Below are positions 42,434 to 51,787 of a DNA stretch of 64,000 nt, in pieces. The notes under the pieces are model-generated. The model saw nothing but the letters and a program-made list of their open reading frames with translations. It ran no database searches and had not been told where the DNA came from. The DNA comes from UBA1563 sp037440065 (lineage in GTDB: Bacteria > Bacteroidota > Ignavibacteria > Ignavibacteriales > Ignavibacteriaceae): contig JBBIUV010000015.1 of the NCBI GenBank assembly GCA_037440065.1, positions 558,001 to 622,000 of the forward strand, given 5' to 3'. The position numbers and the translations under genes are program-made. Positions within the stretch are counted from its first letter, which is position 1. Every line of letters begins with the position of its first letter.

Positions 42434-43206
42434 ACTGATTTTCTTACAACAAAATTAGATTGTGCCTGAGCTATCGGCGTTAAAATTATTTCGTTGATGT
42501 TAACATGCTTTGGACGTGTAGCGCAATATAAAATTGCGTCTGCAACATCTTGTGCTGTTAAAGGATCAACTCCTTTATAAACATTTTTTGCGCGCTCAAC
42601 ATCACCAGAAAAGCGAACAACGCTGAACTCTGTTTCTACCATTCCGGGATCAACGGAAGAAACTTTTATTGATTTATCAAGCACATCTATTCTTAATGAT
42701 TGACTTATTGCGTTAATGGCGAACTTGGTTGCGCAGTAAACATTTCCCAAAGGATACACATCATGTCCAGCAGTAGAGCCAAGATTGATGATGTGTCCAC
42801 TTTCCCTTTTAACCATATAAGGAAGCACTTCACGGGTGAGGTACAAAACTCCCTTAATATTTGTATCGATCATTACATCCCAATCTTTAGGATTACCTTC
42901 CTGCAATTTCTGCATTCCTTTTGCAAGTCCGGCATTGTTAATTAGAATATCAACGTTTTTCCATTCTTCCGGTAGTGATCCAAAACTCTCCTTTATCGCG
43001 CTGTAATTTTGAATATCAAAAGAGAGGATTTTTGTTTCTGAATTGAATTTTTCTTTCAGTTCCGCTGCTAATTCTTCAAGCTTTGCCTTTCTTCTTGCTG
43101 CAAGGATTAGTTTAGCTCCTTCCTCTGCAAAAGCATGGGCGCAAGCCATTCCAATCCCGGATGAGGCGCCTGAGATAAACACGATTTTATTTTTTAATTT
43201 GTTCAT
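42430..43206 (-). CDS. short-chain dehydrogenase/reductase (SDR)
   Basis: NAD(P)-dependent oxidoreductase of the classical SDR family. The coenzyme motif is FISGASSGIGMACAHAFAEE. DILINNAGLAKGM, catalytic Ser in INLGSTAGHD and Tyr/Lys in YCATKFAINA follow, then SSVDPGMVETEFSVVRF. This is the YdfG/serine-dehydrogenase-like subgroup by motif, so 3-hydroxy acids or short-chain hydroxy compounds are plausible substrates. ATG 43206 (MNKLKNKIV) follows AAAGGAAG. A start nine codons upstream lies inside the preceding gene without a site. It overlaps the end of the upstream membrane-protein gene by ~20 bp and may be translated with it. Confidence 0.9.
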   Translation of the reverse strand: MNKLKNKIVFISGASSGIGMACAHAFAEEGAKLILAARRKAKLEELAAELKEKFNSETKILSFDIQNYSAIKESFGSLPEEWKNVDILINNAGLAKGMQKLQEGNPKDWDVMIDTNIKGVLYLTREVLPYMVKRESGHIINLGSTAGHDVYPLGNVYCATKFAINAISQSLRIDVLDKSIKVSSVDPGMVETEFSVVRFSGDVERAKNVYKGVDPLTAQDVADAILYCATRPKHVNINEIILTPIAQAQSNFVVRKSV

Positions 43207-43744
43207 TTTCTTCTTCCTTTGGAAAAGTTTCAAGTAAAGATTTTATTCTATTTATTGCGTGAGTGAGATAACCGAATGTAACTAAAAACGAAAAAAACAA
43301 AAACAGCAGTACTTGCTGACGGGAATAAAAGAGATAAAGTAGTGAGGCACTTGTCTCGCCGGCTTCTTTTGTAAAAACTATAATTACCGATTTGTAAATA
43401 AATTTTATGAGCAGAATTCCCACCAGAGTTAGAGTAGTTGAAAGCAATCCGAATTTTACCGGAGGATCAATCTTTCTGGTTATTGCGATCAATAACTCAA
43501 TTTCAATTAGAATTATGAGCAGGTCAGAAAGTAGATAGAGAAAAAAGGAAAATGAATTTTCTATCTGAGTGGATATTAGAGAAATTCCCGGTGGGAAAAA
43601 GTTGAACGAATAATTGAGCGAAGTCAGTTGATTTAGTAAAAAAAAAGTAAAAAAAACGTTTAAGAAAAGAGCAAAAAAAATGGCCAAGAGTGCGCCGGAA
43701 ATCAGCCAAAATTTCTTATTTAGGGGATTTTTGTTGTTTTTCAA
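43187..43744 (-). CDS. four-helix membrane protein of unknown function
   Basis: A 185-residue hydrophobic protein with four predicted transmembrane helices (~12-38, ~65-88, ~97-120, ~140-163). A Lys/Glu-rich C-terminus (SLLETFPKEEENEQIKK) follows the last helix. Short conserved-looking segments include LLSDLLIILIEIELLIAITR and TLTLVGILLIKFIYK. No family is recognised. It precedes and overlaps the SDR gene by 20 bp on the same strand, so they form a unit, and it is divergent from fabF. Its location beside fabF and an SDR could hint at lipid metabolism, but that is speculative. Confidence 0.65.
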   Translation of the reverse strand: MKNNKNPLNKKFWLISGALLAIFFALFLNVFFTFFLLNQLTSLNYSFNFFPPGISLISTQIENSFSFFLYLLSDLLIILIEIELLIAITRKIDPPVKFGLLSTTLTLVGILLIKFIYKSVIIVFTKEAGETSASLLYLFYSRQQVLLFLFFSFLVTFGYLTHAINRIKSLLETFPKEEENEQIKK

Positions 43745-43829
43745 AGTCTTTTAATTGCAAATTTTTACTCTTCAAAATAAAGAGAAACCGGCAAAGATAA
43801 AATTCACCAAGAAAAAGAAATTTTTTTGT

Positions 43830-43837
43830 TAAATTTG
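43830..43837 (+). promoter_or_regulatory. candidate -7 element of fabF
   Basis: TAAATTTG fits TAnnTTTG and would start a transcript with a ~55-nt leader ending in GAGGAAA before ATG 43901. No -33 TTG is evident. Confidence 0.35.
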
Positions 43838-43900
43838 TACCAATATAATATTATCAGAATTGGCTCGTTAAGGATTTATTCAACAAAGAGGAAAGTGTAC

Positions 43901-45157
43901 ATGCAGAATAATAAAAGAGTGGTTGTTACGGGAATGGCTGCGCTAACACCAATAGGGTTAACTATTAAAGAATTTTGGGAAAATATGATGGCAAGTAAAA
44001 GCGGAAGCGCTCTAATTACTTCTTTCGATATTTCCCGCGTTGAGACAAAATTTGCTTGTGAATTAAAGGGATTCGATCCAACAAAATACATGGATAAAAA
44101 AACAGCCCGCCGGCTGGATAAATTTAGTCAATATGCTTTAGCGGTTGCAAAAGATGTTTTAGATGATGCTAGAATCAATCCGGATACTCTTTCGGAAGAC
44201 GAAAAAAACAATATTGGAGTGATCTTCGGAAGCGGGATTGGGGGAATCCAAACGTTTTACAACCAGGCGGTTATTAATCATGCCCAGGGACCGGAAAGGA
44301 TTTCTCCATTTTTTATTCCAATGATGATTCCTGATATTGCTGCAGGCCAAGTTTCAATCCAATACGGATTTCGCGGACCAAATTATTGTGCGGTATCAGC
44401 ATGTGCTACTGCCAATAACTGTATCATCGATTCTTACTTAATGATTAAAAACGGAATGGCAAATGCTATGTTATGCGGTGGTGGTGAAGCAAGTATTTGT
44501 GAAGTTGGAATTGGCGGATTTAACGCCGCAAAAGCGCTATCAACAAGAAATGACTCGCCTGAAACAGCAAGTCGTCCGTTTGATAAAAATCGGGATGGAT
44601 TTGTTATGGGTGAAGGTGCCGGAATGTTGTATCTAGAAGATTTGGAATCAGCAACTGCACGTGGTGCAAGAATTTATGCAGAATTGATCGGTGTTGGTTT
44701 ATCAGCAGATGCTTACCACATTACCGCCCCAGAGCCGGAAGGAAAAGGGGCAAAACTTGCAATGGCTCGTGCAATGAAGAATGCCGATATTACTCCCGAA
44801 CAAATTGATTATATCAATGTTCATGGAACATCAACCGGATTGGGTGATATTGCAGAAACAAATGCGATCAAAGAAATATTTGGTGAGCATGCTTATAAAT
44901 TGAATATCTCATCGACAAAAAGTATGACAGGACATTTACTCGGTGCTGCTGGTGCGGTAGAAGCGGTAGCTTCTATTTTGGCTACAGTTAATGATATGAT
45001 TCCACCAACCATTAACTTTGAGACTCCTGATCCGCAGTGCGATTTGAATTATACATTTAATACGCCTCAAAAGAGAACCGTCAATATTGCGATGAGCAAT
45101 GCTTTCGGATTTGGCGGACACAATACTTCGGTAATTTTTAAAAAATATACCAAGTAA
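43901..45157 (+). CDS. fabF: 3-oxoacyl-ACP synthase II (KAS II)
   Basis: Condensing enzyme elongating acyl chains with malonyl-ACP in fatty-acid synthesis. ATG 43901 (MQNNKRVVVTGMAALTPIG) follows GAGGAAA. An upstream in-frame start at 43826 lacks a site and adds unrelated residues. The thiolase fold is complete at ~418 residues: nucleophile Cys in YCAVSACATANNCI, active-site His in INVHGTSTGLGD and SMTGHLLGAAGAVE, and the GFGGHNTSVIF end. The gene is alone rather than in the plsX-fabH-fabG-acpP cluster and is divergent from the membrane-protein/SDR unit. Confidence 0.96.
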   Translation: MQNNKRVVVTGMAALTPIGLTIKEFWENMMASKSGSALITSFDISRVETKFACELKGFDPTKYMDKKTARRLDKFSQYALAVAKDVLDDARINPDTLSEDEKNNIGVIFGSGIGGIQTFYNQAVINHAQGPERISPFFIPMMIPDIAAGQVSIQYGFRGPNYCAVSACATANNCIIDSYLMIKNGMANAMLCGGGEASICEVGIGGFNAAKALSTRNDSPETASRPFDKNRDGFVMGEGAGMLYLEDLESATARGARIYAELIGVGLSADAYHITAPEPEGKGAKLAMARAMKNADITPEQIDYINVHGTSTGLGDIAETNAIKEIFGEHAYKLNISSTKSMTGHLLGAAGAVEAVASILATVNDMIPPTINFETPDPQCDLNYTFNTPQKRTVNIAMSNAFGFGGHNTSVIFKKYTK

Positions 45158-45184
45158 TCTTAAAACGATTTGGAAATATTAATT

Positions 45185-45640
45185 ATGAAAAAAATAATTC
45201 TTCCATTTTTTGTATTTACATTTTTATGCGGCTCGTTATTAGGGCAGCATAAAGAGTTCGGCTTGGGCATCATGGTTGGTAGTCCAACGGGAATCAGTGC
45301 TAAATATTGGGTTTCGGGAACAAATGCCTTGGATTTTGGGCTTGGATATTCATTTGCAAAAGATAATTCCAATCTCAATTTTCATGCTGACTATTTATGG
45401 CATGATGGAAGTCTATTTAATACATCTCAGAGGCTTTTACTTCACTACGGGTGCGGTATTCGCTTAAAGACCGTGGTTGATGGACGAGATTCATTTGGTG
45501 CAAGGGGAGTTGCCGGAATATCTTGGTTTCCAACACACACACCTTTCGAGTTTTTTATTGAAATTGCGCCGGTCTTCAAACTCATTCCCGAAACTGATTT
45601 GAATGTTGATGGCGGACTTGGCGCCAGGTTCTATTTTTAA
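45185..45640 (+). CDS. small outer-membrane beta-barrel-like protein
   Basis: A 151-residue exported protein (start ATG 45185; a start five codons upstream is also in frame). The signal peptide ends LLGQ. The mature part consists of alternating hydrophobic strands with aromatic residues and glycines: GLGIMVGSPTGISAKYWVSG, LDFGLGYSFAKDNSNLNFHA, RLLLHYGCGIRLKTVV, FEFFIEIAPVFKLIP. It ends in GARFYF, a terminal aromatic residue typical of outer-membrane beta-barrels. About eight strands are plausible. The function is unknown. It is 28 bp downstream of fabF on the same strand and 33 bp before malQ. Confidence 0.65.
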   Translation: MKKIILPFFVFTFLCGSLLGQHKEFGLGIMVGSPTGISAKYWVSGTNALDFGLGYSFAKDNSNLNFHADYLWHDGSLFNTSQRLLLHYGCGIRLKTVVDGRDSFGARGVAGISWFPTHTPFEFFIEIAPVFKLIPETDLNVDGGLGARFYF

Positions 45641-45672
45641 GTAATGATTACGCAAAAATTTTAAGGATTAAA

Positions 45673-47196
45673 ATGAATATCGAACGCTCAGCAGGAATAC
45701 TTCTTCATCCTACTTCGCTCCCGGGGAAATTTGGGATTGGCGATTTAGGCGAACAAGCTTTCAATTTTATAAATTTTCTTGAAGCTTCAGGTCAAACACT
45801 TTGGCAGGTTTTTCCTCTCGGACCTACGGGCTACGGTGATTCTCCTTATCAATGTTTTTCTGCATTTGCCGGAAATCCGTTGTTGATAAGTCCCGAAATT
45901 TTAGCGGAAGATGGTTATCTAACTGCCGAAGATATTGCAAACGTTCCTGAGTTCGAACCGATAAGTATTGATTTTGGCTGGGTGATCGATTATAAAAATT
46001 CTCTCTTACGAAAAGCATTTACAAATTACTCCAAAGCAAAAAAATCAGAAGTTGAAAAATCTTTTGCTGCGTTCTGCGAAAAACATAATGACTGGCTTGA
46101 TGATTTTTCTCTCTTTATGGCTGTGAAAAATTATCATGGAGGAAATCTCTGGACAACATGGAACAAGGAAATTGCTCTTAGAAAAAAGGGTGCGGTTGAA
46201 AAATGGAAAGAAAAAGTTGCCGACGAAATCCAGTATCAAAAATTTCTTCAATTTAACTTTTTTAAACAATGGCAAAAAGTTAAAGACTATGCTCATGAAA
46301 AGGGAATAAAAATTATTGGCGATCTCCCTATTTTTATTGCATATGACAGTGCCGATCTTTGGGCAAATAAAAATCTTTTTACCGTTGATGAAAATGGAAA
46401 ACTTTTAACTTGTGCCGGAGTTCCACCGGATTATTTTAGTCCAACCGGCCAACTTTGGGGGAATCCTCTTTACCGATGGGACGAAATGGAAAAAGATGAT
46501 TTCCTCTGGTGGAGAAAAAGAATTTCTGCTTTACGTGAACTGATTGACATCATTCGCATCGACCATTTCCGCGGCTTTGAAGCGTATTGGGAAATTCCCG
46601 GAGATGCCCCGACTGCCGAAACCGGTAGATGGGTGAAAGCTCCCGGTGATAAATTTTTTACTTCTGTAAAAAAACATTTAGGTGATGTTCCGATTATCGC
46701 CGAAGACCTTGGCGTTATAACAAAAGAGGTAAATGCATTACGGGATAAATTCGATTTCCCCGGAATTAAAATTCTTCAATTTGCTTTTGGTACCGGAATG
46801 GAAACAAAATTTTTGCCTCACAATATTGTTCCAAATTGTGTTGTGCATACCGGTTCGCACGATAATGACACTACGCGCGGTTATTTTGAAAAAGCAAAAG
46901 AAGAAAAAGGCAAAAACGATATTTATGATTTCACCCAAAAATATCTCGGATACTATGGAAATGACATCACGTTCCAGTTGATTAAAACTGCTTATGCTTC
47001 CGTTGCAAAAATTGTTGTTATTCCATTTCAAGATATGTTAAATCTAGGTAACGAAGCGCGAATGAATTTCCCGGGAAGACTCGGAGGCAACTGGGGATGG
47101 CGTTTTACATGGGAAAATGTTCCATACGATTTAGCTGGTAAGTACAAAGAAATGTGCGAAATGTATCAGCGACCTCCTAAACTGGAAAAAGTATAA
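45673..47196 (+). CDS. malQ: 4-alpha-glucanotransferase (amylomaltase, GH77)
   Basis: Cytoplasmic enzyme that transfers alpha-1,4-glucan segments, used in glycogen and maltodextrin metabolism. The 507-residue product has GH77 hallmarks: SAGILLHPTSLPGKFGIGDL, LWQVFPLGPTGYGDSPYQCF, IIGDLPIFIAYDSADLWANK, nucleophile Asp in IIRIDHFRGFEAYWE, acid/base Glu in IIAEDLGVITKEV, and transition-state Asp in HTGSHDNDTTRGYF. The end EMCEMYQRPPK is usual. It follows the barrel-like gene with a 32-bp gap and could be co-transcribed. No other glycogen genes are near. Confidence 0.95.
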   Translation: MNIERSAGILLHPTSLPGKFGIGDLGEQAFNFINFLEASGQTLWQVFPLGPTGYGDSPYQCFSAFAGNPLLISPEILAEDGYLTAEDIANVPEFEPISIDFGWVIDYKNSLLRKAFTNYSKAKKSEVEKSFAAFCEKHNDWLDDFSLFMAVKNYHGGNLWTTWNKEIALRKKGAVEKWKEKVADEIQYQKFLQFNFFKQWQKVKDYAHEKGIKIIGDLPIFIAYDSADLWANKNLFTVDENGKLLTCAGVPPDYFSPTGQLWGNPLYRWDEMEKDDFLWWRKRISALRELIDIIRIDHFRGFEAYWEIPGDAPTAETGRWVKAPGDKFFTSVKKHLGDVPIIAEDLGVITKEVNALRDKFDFPGIKILQFAFGTGMETKFLPHNIVPNCVVHTGSHDNDTTRGYFEKAKEEKGKNDIYDFTQKYLGYYGNDITFQLIKTAYASVAKIVVIPFQDMLNLGNEARMNFPGRLGGNWGWRFTWENVPYDLAGKYKEMCEMYQRPPKLEKV

Positions 47197-47223
47197 AATA
47201 GAAAGTGAAAAGAGATTTTAGTT

Positions 47224-48357
47224 TTGTTCACTAAAAAACATTTTATAAATATTTTTTCAGCAGCGTTCCTCTTATTTATTGGAGCGCTGTTTGTTTTTAA
47301 ATATGGTCTGCGATTAGGAGACCTCTTTGCTTTTTCTCCAATTATCTTTGTGTTGGCTGGAATTCTGATTCTTTGGTTAGTTGAAAAACGTACCACCTCA
47401 AATAATTTCGATTTTTCAAAATGGGGATTTATCGCTGTAGCTGGTTTGGTGGTTCTGTGTGTCGTTGCGATGCTGTACATTCCACAAGTAACCCGGAACG
47501 GGAGATTTCCTGCAGTGGTTGAATGGCTTACTAATTTTCAAAACGGGATTTTTCCGTATGGAACAAAAGCGAATCCATCGGGATTTCCGTTCCTCTTCTT
47601 TCTCGCCTCTCCTTTTTATTTTTTGGGCGATGCCGGATACTTCGAAGTATTTGGGTTAATTCTATTTCTTGTTCTGCTTCTTAAGTCTTCAAACACGAAA
47701 AAAGAATTTCGTTCTAAAATGTTTTTACTTCTTTTCATTCCTACAACTTTTTACGAAGTTGCAGTTCGAAGCGAGCTTCTGACCAACACAGCAATTGTAA
47801 TCTCATTGTTTTATTTGGCAGTGGAAAAATTAAACCAATACAAAAGAGACCTTCCCTTTTTTGTGCTTGCTCTACTTTTCGGATTCTTTCTTTCTACCCG
47901 GCTTATAGTTTTTATTTGGCTGGCAATGTTTCTTCTCTTCTTTTTCAGAAATAATTTGAAAAACGGCATGCTCTTTTTAGCGATCGTACTTTTCGTTTTT
48001 CTTCTTTCCTTGCTTCCTTTTTATCTGTGGGATGCGGAAACCTTCATAAATAAAGGCCCATTTGCTGTTCAATCCATTTATCTTCCGAAATGGATTTTCT
48101 TCATCTTTCCATTTGTAGTTTTATATGTAGGGTGGATGATAGCAGATTTCCAAGAACTACTCTTCGCTTCGGGAGTATTAACGTTTCTACTCGTTTCGAT
48201 TTCTTTTTTAATGACGATAAGTGATGTTGGAATGAATGAAGCAATTTTTAACAGCAGATTTGATATTTCCTACTATGTACTCTCTGTTCCGTTTTTTATT
48301 CTTGCTTTGAAAGAGTACAGAGTTGATAGGTTTTTAGGGAAGGTGATGCTTACTTAA
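47224..48357 (+). CDS. multi-pass membrane protein (possible GT-C-like)
   Basis: A 377-residue protein with roughly ten hydrophobic helices. It starts at a TTG codon (47224) because the first in-frame ATG is ~83 codons further and would remove the first two helices. A soluble loop after helix 3 contains VVEWLTNFQNGIFPYGTKAN with a P-x-G-F-P-F-L-F segment, which resembles the acceptor-side loop of polyprenyl-dependent glycosyltransferases (DUF2029/GT-C types). The usual catalytic Asp pair cannot be recognised with confidence. It follows malQ by 28 bp. Function unknown. Confidence 0.6.
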   Translation: MFTKKHFINIFSAAFLLFIGALFVFKYGLRLGDLFAFSPIIFVLAGILILWLVEKRTTSNNFDFSKWGFIAVAGLVVLCVVAMLYIPQVTRNGRFPAVVEWLTNFQNGIFPYGTKANPSGFPFLFFLASPFYFLGDAGYFEVFGLILFLVLLLKSSNTKKEFRSKMFLLLFIPTTFYEVAVRSELLTNTAIVISLFYLAVEKLNQYKRDLPFFVLALLFGFFLSTRLIVFIWLAMFLLFFFRNNLKNGMLFLAIVLFVFLLSLLPFYLWDAETFINKGPFAVQSIYLPKWIFFIFPFVVLYVGWMIADFQELLFASGVLTFLLVSISFLMTISDVGMNEAIFNSRFDISYYVLSVPFFILALKEYRVDRFLGKVMLT

Positions 48358-48374
48358 TGCATCTAAGTGTGCTG

Positions 48375-48414
48375 AGTGCCTTAGTGGTAAAATTCTCTTC
48401 ACCACAGAGGCACT
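48375..48414. repeat. REP-like palindrome between convergent genes
   Basis: AGTGCCTTAGTGGT (48375-48388) is nearly complementary to ACCACAGAGGCACT (48401-48414), a 14-bp arm with two mismatches around a 12-nt loop. Similar 'accacagaggcac' sequences are dispersed in many genomes. It sits between the membrane-protein and pta genes and may act as an intergenic transcript end, although there is no T run. Confidence 0.55.
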
Positions 48415-48428
48415 GAGACACAGAGAAC

Positions 48429-49409
48429 TTATGCCATTAAGCAAGCGATTGCGGCAGTATTAACAATATCATCAACGCTGCAGCCGCGGCTTAAATCGAA
48501 AAATGGTTTTTGTAATCCTTGATTAATTGGTCCAACTGCTTCTGCACCGCCGAGACGCTGTGCGATTTTGTAACCGATATTTCCGGAATTCAAATCGGGG
48601 AAGACGAGCACATTTGCTCTTCCGGCAACTTTACTTCCCGGAGCCTTTTTCTTTCCAACTCCTTCCACGATTGCTGCATCAAACTGGAGTTCTCCGTCAA
48701 CAGCTAAGTCCGATCTTTTTTGCTGAACGAAATTTGTAGCAGCACGAACTTTATCAATCAATTCATGTTCCGCGCTTCCTTTAGTTGAGAAAGAAAGCAT
48801 TGCAATGTAAGGTTCTTCTCCGGTTAATTTTTTATGATTGTCCGCTGTTGAAATTGCGATGTCGGCAAGTTGTTCCGCACTTGGATTTGGATTGACAGCA
48901 CAATCGGCGAAACTGTACACTTTTTCCGGGAAAACCATCAAAAAGAAACTTGAGAGGATAGAGATTCCAGCACCAAGTCCAACGCAAAAAATCGCTGCTC
49001 TGGTTACATCACCTGTTGTCGCAAATGAACCGGAAACACTTCCGTCAGCCATACCTTCGCGCACCATCATTCCGCCGAAAAACAAATCGCGTTTAATAGT
49101 CTCGCGGGCTTGTTCAATAGTTACACCTTTATGTTTGCGTGCATTGTAAAAGATGTTGGAGAAATCACTTAATTTGTCAGATGTTTCCGGATTGATAATT
49201 CTGATTCCAGAAAGATTAACGCCAAATTTTGCAGCGTCTTCGCGAACCTTGTTTTCATTCCCAACAGTAATTATCGAAGCGATGTTTTCTTTGGTAAGTA
49301 TTTCCGCTGCTTTAAGCACCCGTTCGTCGTGCGATTCCGGAAGTAGAATGGTTTTTCTTCTTCTTGAAGCTTTTTCTCTCATTTGATTTAATAATTCTAT
49401 TTCAGCCAT
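48429..49409 (-). CDS. pta: phosphate acetyltransferase
   Basis: Converts acetyl-CoA and phosphate to acetyl phosphate, in acetate formation or assimilation. The 326-residue product is the short form (no regulatory DRTGG domain): RRRKTILLPESHDERVLKAA, DGSVSGSFATTGDVTRAAIF, YSFADCAVNPNPSAEQLADI, MLSFSTKGSAEHELIDKV, DAAIVEGVGKKKAPGSKVAG, NVLVFPDLNSGNIGYKIAQR and GPINQGLQKPFFDLSRG. All are core Pta motifs. No ackA is adjacent in the window. The gene is minus-strand and alone. Confidence 0.94.
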   Translation of the reverse strand: MAEIELLNQMREKASRRRKTILLPESHDERVLKAAEILTKENIASIITVGNENKVREDAAKFGVNLSGIRIINPETSDKLSDFSNIFYNARKHKGVTIEQARETIKRDLFFGGMMVREGMADGSVSGSFATTGDVTRAAIFCVGLGAGISILSSFFLMVFPEKVYSFADCAVNPNPSAEQLADIAISTADNHKKLTGEEPYIAMLSFSTKGSAEHELIDKVRAATNFVQQKRSDLAVDGELQFDAAIVEGVGKKKAPGSKVAGRANVLVFPDLNSGNIGYKIAQRLGGAEAVGPINQGLQKPFFDLSRGCSVDDIVNTAAIACLMA

Positions 49410-49514
49410 ACAATATTCCTAAATTTTGTTGATACCAAATTACAAAAAATCACTTTGATGATTTATTCATTATTTACAAAAATCAATTAAAAAAATTTTG
49501 CACGATCACTCACA

Positions 49515-50456
49515 TTAAACGATTGCGAGCATACGTTCAATTGATACACGAGCTTTCACCGCTAACTCTTCGGGAACTTTCACTTCAAACTTTTCATTCA
49601 GAAGCGAATCGTAAAGTTTTTCGATTGTTATCATCTTCATGTATTCACAAACAGATTTCTCACTTAAAGGATAAATTTTTGCCGAAGGTTTTAGTTTTTT
49701 CAAACGATGAAGTATTCCAACTTCTGTGGCGATGACGAACTCATTTTTATCCGAATTTTTTACAAAGTTGATCATTCCTTCTGTTGAATGAATATGGATG
49801 TTAGTGGCGTCGGGGAACTGCCGTGACCGCATCATGCAAGAAGTTGAACAACCGCATTCAGGATGAATCAAAAATTCTGCGTCGGGATGTTTTGCACTCA
49901 CTTCTGCGAAATCAATATCCCCAATTTTTTCATGGACATGACATGCACCTTCCCAGATTTCCATTTCACGTCCCGTGATTGAAGAAACGTATTGGCCAAG
50001 AAATCTATCCGGCAAAAAAAGGATTTTTTTATCTCGCGGAATTGCTTCAACAATTTTTATGGCATTCGATGAAGTAACGCAATAATCGGTTTCAGCTTTT
50101 ATTTCTGCGGTTGTGTTTATATAAGAGACAACCGCAGCTCCGGGAAATTCTTTTTTCCATTCGCGTAGTTGTTCAACAGTTATTGAAGCAGCAAGCGAAC
50201 ATCCGGCATCCAAATCGGGAATAATTACTTTTTTGTTGGGAGAAATAATCGAAGCTGTTTCTGCCATAAAATGAACCCCGCAAAAAACAATAAGTTCTGC
50301 TTTTGTGGTTGCGGCTTGTTGAGAAAGTCCAAGTGAATCACCAACAAAATCAGCAATGTCTTGTATTTCAGGAATCTGGTAATTATGTGCGAGAATTACC
50401 GCGTTCTTTTCTTTTTTAAGTCTTAAAATCTCATTTACCATTTTGAGGTCATTCAT
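49515..50456 (-). CDS. nadA: quinolinate synthase
   Basis: [4Fe-4S] enzyme condensing iminoaspartate with dihydroxyacetone phosphate to quinolinate in de novo NAD synthesis. Motifs: AVILAHNYQIPEIQDIADFV, DSLGLSQQAATT, VFCGVHFMAETAS (first cluster Cys), HPECGCSTSCM (others), STEGMINFVKNS and IYPLSEKSVCEYMKMITIEK. The frame extends upstream to 50591 within mgsA. The start here is ATG 50456, whose ATG overlaps the mgsA stop (ATGAATGA), giving ~313 residues, normal for the family. The residues encoded further upstream are not NadA-like. It is last in the minus-strand operon nadB-nadC-mgsA-nadA. Confidence 0.95.
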   Translation of the reverse strand: MNDLKMVNEILRLKKEKNAVILAHNYQIPEIQDIADFVGDSLGLSQQAATTKAELIVFCGVHFMAETASIISPNKKVIIPDLDAGCSLAASITVEQLREWKKEFPGAAVVSYINTTAEIKAETDYCVTSSNAIKIVEAIPRDKKILFLPDRFLGQYVSSITGREMEIWEGACHVHEKIGDIDFAEVSAKHPDAEFLIHPECGCSTSCMMRSRQFPDATNIHIHSTEGMINFVKNSDKNEFVIATEVGILHRLKKLKPSAKIYPLSEKSVCEYMKMITIEKLYDSLLNEKFEVKVPEELAVKARVSIERMLAIV

Positions 50457-50922
50457 TAATGTTAATATTTCTTTTGATATATTCTGAATAATCTTTGACG
50501 ATGGGTTCATATTTGTCGTTAAAGAATTTTGAAGAAACCATGAAATCCGCTGTAGCTCTGTTGCATGCTGTAGGAATATTGTATAGAACACAAATTCGAA
50601 GCAACGCTTTTACATCTACGTCATGCGGATGCGGTTCCATCGGATCCCAAAAGAAGATGATAATATCAACTTTCCCATCGGCAATTAAAGCTCCTAATTG
50701 TTGATCTCCTCCGAGCGGACCTGATTTAAGTTTCAATATTTCAAATTTAAGTTTTGAATCTTTTCCCATTTTATTAATCAATGCTTCTTCAACCATTGTT
50801 CCGGTGGTTCCGGTACAAACAAGTTTGTGTTCAAGAAGATCTTTAAAGTTCCATTCTACCCACTCAACCATGTCTTTTTTGCGGTTGTCATGTGCAACCA
50901 ATGCTATCGTTTTATTTTTCAT
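50449..50922 (-). CDS. mgsA: methylglyoxal synthase
   Basis: Converts dihydroxyacetone phosphate to methylglyoxal and phosphate. The 157-residue product has IALVAHDNRKKDMVEWVEWN, CTGTTGTMVEEALINK (phosphate site), KLKSGPLGGDQQLGALIADG, the catalytic Asp in DIIIFFWDPMEPHPHDVDVK and YNIPTACNRATADFMVSS. These are diagnostic. Its start is 22 bp from the nadC stop and its end overlaps nadA, so it lies inside the NAD operon. Both MgsA and NadA consume dihydroxyacetone phosphate, which may explain the placement (see findings). Confidence 0.95.
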   Translation of the reverse strand: MKNKTIALVAHDNRKKDMVEWVEWNFKDLLEHKLVCTGTTGTMVEEALINKMGKDSKLKFEILKLKSGPLGGDQQLGALIADGKVDIIIFFWDPMEPHPHDVDVKALLRICVLYNIPTACNRATADFMVSSKFFNDKYEPIVKDYSEYIKRNININE

Positions 50923-50944
50923 TTTATTCCTATCTTTCTTTAAC

Positions 50945-51781
50945 TCAAATAATTTTCATACTTATATCAAGCGCTTTAACTGAATGTGTAAGGGCGCCTA
51001 TTGAGATATAATCAACTCCCGTTTTGGCAATTGCTTTAATTGACTTGAAGTTTACGTTTCCAGAAGCTTCTACTTTTGCTTTCTCGGCGATGATTTTTAC
51101 TCCCTCTTTCATCATCGCCACCGACATATTGTCAAGCATGATGATATCAGCTTTGTTTTTCAACGCTTCGCGAACTTCGTTAAGATTACTTGTTTCAACT
51201 TCAATTTTAATTTTTTTTGTTACGCCTTTTCTAATTTTGGTTACAGCGTTTGTTATGCTTCCGGCAGCTTTAATGTGATTATCTTTTATCAAAACCATAT
51301 CAAAAAGTCCAATACGGTGATTGGTTCCACCGCCGATTTTGACTGCGTATTTATCAAACATTCTTAAACCCGGGACAGTCTTTCGTGTATCAAGAATTTT
51401 TGCGTGAGTCTCTTTTACTAATTTAACGAAACTGTTTGCAGTTGTGGCGATGCCGGACATCCGCTGCAATATATTCAGTGCGGTTCTTTCACCCGTTAAG
51501 AGTGCTTGCAACGATCCGCTTACTTCTGCTATACGGGTTCCGGTTGAAACGAAATCACCGTCTTTTACAAACGATTGCCAGACGATCTTCTTATTAAGTT
51601 TTTGAAAAACCATTTTTGCAATCGTTAGTCCGGCGATAACTCCATTTTCTTTAGCAAGAAAATAAGCTTTTGCTTTTTCATTTTTTGAAATAAGCAGATT
51701 CGTAGTAATGTCTCCAGCTCCGATGTCTTCGGTCAACGCAGTTAGAATTACTCTCTCAATTTCTTTTTGGTTTAACTTCAT
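50945..51781 (-). CDS. nadC: nicotinate-nucleotide diphosphorylase (carboxylating)
   Basis: Converts quinolinate and PRPP to nicotinate mononucleotide. The 278-residue product shows EDIGAGDITTNLLI, the RMSGIATTANSFVKL region, ILDTRKTVPGLRMFDKYAVK, IGGGTNHRIGLFDMVLIKDN and DIMLDNMSVAMMKEGV, all standard. It is 6 bp downstream of nadB and followed 22 bp later by mgsA, on the minus strand. Confidence 0.96.
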   Translation of the reverse strand: MKLNQKEIERVILTALTEDIGAGDITTNLLISKNEKAKAYFLAKENGVIAGLTIAKMVFQKLNKKIVWQSFVKDGDFVSTGTRIAEVSGSLQALLTGERTALNILQRMSGIATTANSFVKLVKETHAKILDTRKTVPGLRMFDKYAVKIGGGTNHRIGLFDMVLIKDNHIKAAGSITNAVTKIRKGVTKKIKIEVETSNLNEVREALKNKADIIMLDNMSVAMMKEGVKIIAEKAKVEASGNVNFKSIKAIAKTGVDYISIGALTHSVKALDISMKII

Positions 51782-51787
51782 ATTCAG

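Noticed and set aside
50457..50591. Longer start for quinolinate synthase.
   Set aside because: It lies entirely inside mgsA in another frame and is not NadA-like; the ATG overlapping the mgsA stop is a standard coupled start.
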